Assembly (NCBI GenBank): GCA_964447145.1
Contig: CAYURW010000096.1
Location: 1 to 10,064 of the forward strand
DNA: 10,064 nucleotides
From: BRH-c25 sp964447145
GTDB lineage: Bacteria; Bacillota; Clostridia; Lutisporales; Lutisporaceae
Direction of reading: 5' to 3'
Part shown: in pieces, positions 6,685 to 10,064 of the stretch
Layout of the letters: every line of letters starts with the position of its first letter
How positions within the stretch are numbered: the first letter of the stretch is position 1
Program-made: the position numbers and the translations under genes
The notes under the pieces: model-generated
The model's input: only the letters and a program-made list of their open reading frames with translations
What the model was told of the DNA's origin: nothing
Databases searched by the model: none

Positions 6685-7641
6685 CTAATTTCTTGCCAGA
6701 TGAACCGCAAATCCGCCAATCTCGTTTTTTAAGTAAATTGCAATTATTTTCCCAGTGCTATCTTTTTTGACTGTATCGTAATTAAATTCAAAGCCTCTTC
6801 TCTCCAGGTAATAAATTGCCCGCTCAATACTGTTTGTCCCAATTGCCAAGTGCCCCTTTGCCCCCGGGAACGGCCTTTTTGTGACCTCTATTTGACCTCC
6901 CGACACAATAGATGAATTGCCTTCCTGCGGTATAAATCCAAATGCATTGGCAAGCTGTCCGGCAATATTGTGCGCATCGAATTCGTCTGAGTTGATGCCT
7001 ACATGCTTCAGGCGAAATGCTAATATTTTGTTGACTGTTCTTTTGCATATCATTTCTATCTCATCGTATTTTCCAGAATCAACAAGCTGCGGCTCTGCTA
7101 TGAAGCTGCCTCCGCAGGCCGCAACACAATCAAGGGAAAGGTAGTTATTTATATTCATTTCCGTAATCCCTCCGGTCGGCACAAACTTTATGCCTTTGTA
7201 TGGCCCGGACAATGCTTTTATCACTGCGATGCCTCCGCTTTGTTCCGCAGGGAAAAATTTAACGATTTCTATTCCGTACTCCAGTGCTTTCCCGATTTCC
7301 GATGCGGTAAACACCCCGGGTATTACAGAAATGCCCTTTTTGAGGCAATATTCCACTACTTTCTCATTAAAGCCGGGGGTTACAATAAATCTGGCTCCCG
7401 ATAATATTGCTTCATCAACCTGATCAATGGTTGTGACCGTCCCTGCCCCTATGATCATCCCATCCGCAGCATCTGTCATCTTATTTATTGCAGTTGCTGC
7501 TTCTGAGGTTCTGAATGTCACCTCAGCGCACGGGATTCCCCCGCGCTTCAAGGCTTCAGCAAGGGAAGCCGCTTTTCCGGAATCATTTATTTTGATTACC
7601 GGAATAATACCGATATTTGTAATTTCTTGAAGTATTCCCAA
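6685..7641 (-). CDS. eda: KDPG/KHG aldolase fused to a C-terminal VOC domain
   Basis: The aldolase cleaves 2-keto-3-deoxy-6-phosphogluconate to pyruvate and glyceraldehyde-3-phosphate (and often 4-hydroxy-2-oxoglutarate). In the 318-aa protein, residues 1-205 form a complete Eda TIM barrel: EVTFRT (40-45) with Glu40 and Arg44, GAGTVT (65-70), TPGF (88-91), Schiff-base Lys128 in KFFPAE and PTGGI (155-159). The Glu-Lys spacing of 88 equals that of E. coli Eda. Residues about 208-318 are extra: a glyoxalase/VOC-like module (KHVGIN, GHLAIGT, GGFAVHL) with plausible metal ligands His213, Glu252, His264 and His314. Normal Eda is about 210 aa. The start chosen is TTG at 7641, 8 nt after GAGGGGG; an upstream ATG at 7665 (326 aa) has no SD and puts that GAGGGGG inside the gene. 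It is the first gene of the leftward cluster. The aldolase call is firm; the VOC role is unknown. Confidence 0.92.
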   Translation of the reverse strand: MGILQEITNIGIIPVIKINDSGKAASLAEALKRGGIPCAEVTFRTSEAATAINKMTDAADGMIIGAGTVTTIDQVDEAILSGARFIVTPGFNEKVVEYCLKKGISVIPGVFTASEIGKALEYGIEIVKFFPAEQSGGIAVIKALSGPYKGIKFVPTGGITEMNINNYLSLDCVAACGGSFIAEPQLVDSGKYDEIEMICKRTVNKILAFRLKHVGINSDEFDAHNIAGQLANAFGFIPQEGNSSIVSGGQIEVTKRPFPGAKGHLAIGTNSIERAIYYLERRGFEFNYDTVKKDSTGKIIAIYLKNEIGGFAVHLARN

Positions 7642-7649
7642 AGATTTCA

Positions 7650-7656
7650 CCCCCTC
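7650..7656 (-). promoter_or_regulatory. RBS deciding the TTG start of eda
   Basis: GAGGGGG is spaced 8 nt from TTG at 7641, whereas the in-frame ATG at 7665 has no purine run upstream. With this start the protein begins MGILQEI, as expected for Eda homologues. Confidence 0.6.
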
Positions 7657-7669
7657 GTATCTCATAATG

Positions 7670-7684
7670 TGGAATGTCGTTCTA
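7670..7684. promoter_or_regulatory. Candidate IclR-type operator
   Basis: TGGAA-TGTCG-TTCTA is a 15-bp imperfect inverted repeat (TGGAA against TAGAA). It has the same half-sites and 5-bp spacing as the E. coli IclR box TGGAAATNATTTCCA, with one change in the right arm. It lies about 10-25 bp downstream of the predicted transcription start of the leftward cluster, a position suited to repression. An IclR-family gene is adjacent. Its binding is inferred, not shown. Confidence 0.5.
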
Positions 7685-7691
7685 TATTGTG

Positions 7692-7708
7692 GCTCAATTG
7701 AATTATAC
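7692..7708 (-). repeat. Inverted regulatory repeat, left copy (leftward promoter)
   Basis: Read on the minus strand this is GTATAATTCAATTGAGC. It contains the -10 box TATAAT followed by the 8-bp palindrome TCAATTGA (7694-7701) at the expected transcription start. Nearly the same sequence occurs in the opposite orientation at 7816-7833. Confidence 0.7.
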
Positions 7709-7729
7709 GCATAAATCTCATTTTGTCAA
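7702..7729 (-). promoter_or_regulatory. Strong sigma-A-type promoter of the leftward cluster
   Basis: On the minus strand TTGACA (7724-7729) and TATAAT (7702-7707) are both perfect consensus hexamers, separated by 16 bp. Transcription should start near 7695, giving a 5' leader of about 50 nt to the TTG of eda. It is the only promoter recognised for the eight leftward genes. Confidence 0.88.
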
Positions 7730-7793
7730 GGATATAAATTAGGAACGCCCATATTCTCCTATATGTCTGCTAAACCCAAAAGCCTAAGTTCTA

Positions 7794-7822
7794 TTGCAAG
7801 AATTATTCAGTAAATGTATAAT
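7794..7822 (+). promoter_or_regulatory. Promoter of the IclR-family gene
   Basis: TTGCAA (7794-7799), 17 bp, TATAAT (7817-7822). The -35 box matches consensus at four of six positions and the -10 at six of six. The start would be near 7829, leaving about 48 nt before ATG at 7877. This excludes the ATG at 7814, which overlaps the -10 box. A short inverted repeat, TTCT-ATTGCA-AGAA (7789-7802), covers the -35 region. Confidence 0.7.
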
Positions 7823-7833
7823 CAATTGAGAGC
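7816..7833 (+). repeat. Inverted regulatory repeat, right copy (iclR promoter)
   Basis: GTATAATCAATTGAGAGC includes the -10 box and the palindrome TCAATTGA (7822-7829). It matches the left copy (7692-7708, other strand) except for one missing T and a two-base AG duplication. The copies face each other 107 nt apart. Confidence 0.7.
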
Positions 7834-7863
7834 TGCTTATCGAGACATGGCATTGAATTGTCC

Positions 7864-7868
7864 GGAGG
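7864..7868 (+). promoter_or_regulatory. RBS deciding the start of the IclR-family gene
   Basis: GGAGG lies 8 nt before ATG at 7877, an ideal spacing. The longer frame from 7814 would start inside the promoter. Confidence 0.75.
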
Positions 7869-7876
7869 TGCGAGAA

Positions 7877-8641
7877 ATGGAATCTGATAATAAGGGAACT
7901 CAAAGCCTGGAAAGGCTGTTTTGCATTATTGAGACACTGGCTTCCTATCCAAAGGGTATCTCTTTAATTGATCTTTCAAAAAAATGCTCTATACCAAAAA
8001 GTACGGTTCACCGTATGCTGAGTTTTTTGCAGAAAAAAAATTACATATATCAAAATCAGGTAACCGGGGAATATTCCTTAAGCCTGAAGCTTTTTGAACT
8101 ATCATCTTCGGCAATGCAGCAGATGGATCTTCTGGCAATGGCAAAGCCGCACCTTGACCATCTCTCGGATAAGCTTAACGAAACGATTCATTTTGTTGTT
8201 ATGGATCAAGCTGACGTTGTATATTTATATAAAAAGGTTGCCTTGAATGGTTCTTCTGAGATGTCAAGCAGGATAGGAGTAAGAAGCCCTATGTACCGGA
8301 CTGCCGTAGGCAAGGCCATTCTCTCAACATTAGAAGAATGCGAAGTGGACAGGATCTGGAATGCAAGCAGCATTGAGAAAGCAACTCCAAAAACAATAAT
8401 CTCCCTAAAGGAACTGAAGCGTGAGTTATTGTTGATTAAGCGCAACGGTTATGCCATCGACAACGAGGAAAATGAACTGGGTATAAAATGCGTTGCATTT
8501 CCCCTTACCGTTTCGGGCCATATTCATTCGGCATTCAGTGTTTCTGCCCTATCCCCCAGGATGACAAGTCCAAGGATAAAAAAAATTTTGCCCCTGGCAC
8601 GGGAAGTGCAGAGCAAAATATATGCTGATTGGGGCATATAG
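7877..8641 (+). CDS. IclR-family transcriptional regulator (KdgR-like position)
   Basis: This is a 254-aa DNA-binding regulator of normal IclR length. Residues 8-75 form the N-terminal winged helix-turn-helix (TQSLERLFCIIETLASYP, then SLIDLSKKCSIPKSTVHRML with the recognition helix around 40-50, and a wing ending TGEYSLSLKLFEL). Residues 90-250 form the IclR effector domain: LNETIHFVVMD (100-110), RIGVRSPMYRTAVGKAIL (132-149) and the signature GYAIDNEENELGIKCVAFPL (191-210). The start chosen is ATG at 7877, 8 nt after GGAGG. It is transcribed divergently from the KDG/Liv cluster, and both promoters share inverted motifs, so it likely represses the cluster and itself. By analogy with KdgR regulators of this family the inducer may be KDG or a related sugar acid; the sequence does not prove this. 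Confidence 0.93.
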   Translation: MESDNKGTQSLERLFCIIETLASYPKGISLIDLSKKCSIPKSTVHRMLSFLQKKNYIYQNQVTGEYSLSLKLFELSSSAMQQMDLLAMAKPHLDHLSDKLNETIHFVVMDQADVVYLYKKVALNGSSEMSSRIGVRSPMYRTAVGKAILSTLEECEVDRIWNASSIEKATPKTIISLKELKRELLLIKRNGYAIDNEENELGIKCVAFPLTVSGHIHSAFSVSALSPRMTSPRIKKILPLAREVQSKIYADWGI

Positions 8642-8686
8642 GAGGGGGTCTTCTTGCTAAGTTATGATTAATAACATCTATTTATC

Positions 8687-8703
8687 GGGAGTGAATGTCT
8701 CCC
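8687..8703. other. Short hairpin in the convergent intergenic region
   Basis: GGGAG (8687-8691), a 7-nt loop and CTCCC (8699-8703) form a 5-bp GC-rich stem. Neither strand has a U-run directly after it, so alone it is a weak terminator, but it sits between the two convergent genes. Confidence 0.35.
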
Positions 8704-8710
8704 TCCACCT

Positions 8711-8730
8711 AAAATGCTAACGCATTTTTA
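8711..8730. terminator. Probable bidirectional terminator between iclR and the CDF gene
   Basis: AAAATGC-TAAC-GCATTTT (8711-8728) is a perfect 7-bp stem with a 4-nt loop, followed on the plus strand by a T-rich run (TTTTTATTTAT). The A-rich left arm gives U residues on the other strand. It overlaps the TAA stop of the CDF gene. The stem is AT-rich and so modest in strength; placement between convergent ends supports the call. Confidence 0.5.
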
Positions 8731-9921
8731 TTTATCCAGTATAAAATATGCCCTGTCTATATAAATAACGGCATCATAATTCGGATATCTGGCCTTGATT
8801 GCGCAGGCAACCTCTTCCGAAAGGCCTCTGGCCATTTTTTCATCATATTCAAAGGGCACTACCATATCAAATATAACATTCTTATGGCCATCTCCCCCGA
8901 CTACTCTAAAATCATGTATGGTTAATTCTTTATGGATTTCGCATATGATACCCGCTATTTCCCCCTGGATCCTCCGCACTGTTTCATCGTCAATATTGAC
9001 AGGGTCCATATGGATTACAACATGTATGTCCATTTCTTCGGAGATTTCCCGTTCAGCCAGGTCTATTATGTCGTGGGCCTCTGTGATATCCATATCGGCG
9101 GGAACCTCGGCATGTAATGACACCAGGCTCCTTCCGGGACCATAATTGTGAACGATCATATCATGTATCCCTATAATTCCCTCATAGCCCATGACCTTTC
9201 CGGTTATCTCGTTTATTAAGTCCATATCCGGAGCCTCTCCAAGCAGAGGGCTCAAGGTTTCTTTAGTGATTGAGACTCCCGAATATATAATAAATGCGGA
9301 TACAAGTATCCCAATATATCCGTCTATGGGAAATGTTATCCATAAGGAGCCGAGAAGGGAGAGGGCAACTACCGACGTTGTGATTACATCGCTCAGGCTG
9401 TCAACTGATGAAGCCTCCATAGTCTTGCTTCCTATCCTTTGCCCTATTTTCCCGTAAAATCTGCTTAACCAGATTTTCATGCCTATAGAAATAATGAGCA
9501 CCCAAAAGGATACTAAGTCAAATTTAAGGGGTAAAGGATTTCTTATTCGGGCATAAGAGCTTTTGAGAAATTCAAATCCCACAAGAATTATCATGAATGA
9601 CACGACCATAGCCGATATGTACTCTATTCTGGCATGCCCGAAAGGATGCTCCTTGTCTGCAGGCATACCGGTTATTTTGAAGCCTATTAGGGCAATAACC
9701 GAAGAAGCAGCATCAGACAAATTGTTCACAGCGTCTGCCGTGACGGCAATACTGCCCGTTGCAAGCCCTATTACCACTTTTATCGCAGAAAGGATCACAT
9801 TGCATACTATTCCGACAATACTTCCCAGGTATCCGTATTTTTGTCTTATTTTTTTATCTTTTATATTGTCTTTATCTTTTATGAAAATATTGACCAGCCT
9901 ATCAGTGATCAGTTTAAACAC
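8728..9921 (-). CDS. Cation diffusion facilitator, likely Mn2+-type exporter
   Basis: This is a CDF-family metal/proton antiporter, 397 aa, in the cytoplasmic membrane. About six membrane segments lie between residues 31 and 217, with the conserved HPFGHARIE (92-100) after the second. Aligned to E. coli YiiP, the transport site is N66-xxx-D70 in TM2 and D174-xxx-D178 in TM5, not D/H-D with H-D; the N-D-D-D set is the one described for Mn2+ exporters such as pneumococcal MntE. Residues about 229-306 form the usual cytoplasmic dimerisation domain, and a further ~90 residues extend it, a length also close to MntE. Start GTG at 9921 overlaps the preceding gene by 8 nt; GGGAAG abuts it and GGAGG lies 15 nt upstream, so translation is probably coupled. 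Family is certain; metal is inferred. It seems unrelated to the KDG/Liv cluster. Confidence 0.94.
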   Translation of the reverse strand: MFKLITDRLVNIFIKDKDNIKDKKIRQKYGYLGSIVGIVCNVILSAIKVVIGLATGSIAVTADAVNNLSDAASSVIALIGFKITGMPADKEHPFGHARIEYISAMVVSFMIILVGFEFLKSSYARIRNPLPLKFDLVSFWVLIISIGMKIWLSRFYGKIGQRIGSKTMEASSVDSLSDVITTSVVALSLLGSLWITFPIDGYIGILVSAFIIYSGVSITKETLSPLLGEAPDMDLINEITGKVMGYEGIIGIHDMIVHNYGPGRSLVSLHAEVPADMDITEAHDIIDLAEREISEEMDIHVVIHMDPVNIDDETVRRIQGEIAGIICEIHKELTIHDFRVVGGDGHKNVIFDMVVPFEYDEKMARGLSEEVACAIKARYPNYDAVIYIDRAYFILDK

Positions 9922-10064
9922 CTTCCCTGTACAGTACCTCCAGCATCACCTTCAGCCCCTGGAGCCCGATATTCAATACCCTGCTGTCCTTTATTGCCTC
10001 AGACAGCTTATCTTCAACCATCCTTATCCTTTTTTCCCTGATAAAATCCTTATTATCCCTTGAG
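9914..10064 (-). CDS. Unidentified protein, C-terminal 50 residues (partial)
   Basis: The frame is open from the window edge to TAA at 9914 and encodes 50 residues ending LKVMLEVLYREGV, rich in Arg, Lys, Asp and Glu with a likely amphipathic helical tail. It overlaps the GTG start of the CDF gene by 8 nt in the manner of a coupled operon, which is the main reason for calling it. An internal ATG (MVEDKLSEAI) could start a very small protein, but its ribosome site is poor. I do not recognise the family and give no function. Confidence 0.6.
   Translation of the reverse strand, partial: SRDNKDFIREKRIRMVEDKLSEAIKDSRVLNIGLQGLKVMLEVLYREGV

Noticed and set aside
1..7641. Plain branched-chain amino-acid transport operon
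   Set aside because: The family match is real, but no leucine/valine metabolism genes are present, and kdgK and eda are tightly coupled at the head of the same unit; amino-acid transport remains possible but is not the best reading.
7692..7708. Catabolite-repression (cre) site in the promoter region
   Set aside because: Nothing in 7660-7830 keeps the central CG with the flanking TG-N-AA and CA of a cre box, so no CcpA site is claimed.
7814..7876. 21-residue N-terminal extension of the IclR-family protein (start at 7814)
   Set aside because: That ATG overlaps the predicted -10 box and lacks an SD; ATG at 7877 has GGAGG at 8 nt and matches the normal family length.
7642..7876. tRNA, riboswitch or attenuator in the divergent region
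   Set aside because: No cloverleaf, no terminator/antiterminator pair and no U-run were seen; the region is explained by two promoters and short inverted repeats.
9563..10063. Plus-strand open frame of 166 codons at the right edge
   Set aside because: It is antisense to the CDF gene and the partial gene next to it. The minus-strand frames have clear family motifs or an operon-style overlap; this one has neither.
9914..10064. Spo0E-type phosphatase as identity of the partial gene
   Set aside because: Size and helical character are reminiscent, but the required S-x-x-L-D signature is absent; the positions are shifted and lack the Asp.

Overview
The window looks like a chromosomal segment of a Gram-positive bacterium of the Clostridia type. 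The reasons are strong purine-rich Shine-Dalgarno (SD) sequences before almost every gene, several TTG/GTG starts, lipoprotein signal peptides on the binding proteins, moderate-to-low G+C, and protein sequences resembling clostridial versions of their families. This is inference from composition and family resemblance; no species can be named.

Layout. Positions 1-7641 hold one long leftward gene cluster with short spacings and no obvious internal terminator. In transcription order it reads: KDPG aldolase fused to a VOC domain (6685-7641), 2-keto-3-deoxygluconate kinase (5656-6675), Liv-type substrate-binding lipoprotein 1 (4357-5532), LivH-type permease 1 (3419-4300), LivM-type permease (2529-3407), SDR oxidoreductase (1741-2517), substrate-binding lipoprotein 2 (523-1698) and LivH-type permease 2 (1-463, cut by the window edge). 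A strong promoter (TTGACA, 16 bp, TATAAT) at 7702-7729 drives it. Transcribed divergently is an IclR-family regulator (7877-8641) with its own promoter at 7794-7822. The two promoters carry inverted copies of the same -10/start-site sequence and share further short motifs, so the regulator probably controls both.

How the genes work together. KdgK and Eda form the standard lower route 2-keto-3-deoxygluconate (KDG) -> KDPG -> pyruvate + glyceraldehyde-3-phosphate. The unusual part is the transporter. Instead of a TRAP, GntP or carbohydrate-type ABC importer, the cluster encodes a branched-chain-amino-acid-type (HAAT/Liv) ABC importer with a duplicated binding protein/LivH pair. The two pairs flank LivM and an SDR dehydrogenase. 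The simplest reading is that the Liv-type system imports a sugar acid, or a conjugate or derivative of one, which the SDR and enzymes outside the window convert to KDG. The ATPases (LivG/LivF) are not in the window and would be expected beyond position 1.

Right end. After a short convergent intergenic region with a small hairpin terminator lies an unrelated leftward pair: a cation diffusion facilitator whose metal-site residues (N, D, D, D) fit the Mn2+-exporting subgroup (8728-9921), overlapping by 8 nt the end of an unidentified partial gene (9914-10064). No RNA genes, mobile elements, CRISPR arrays or origins were seen. No gene-free stretch exceeds 300 bases; the longest are the divergent promoter region 7642-7876 and the 123-nt repeat-containing leader 5533-5655.
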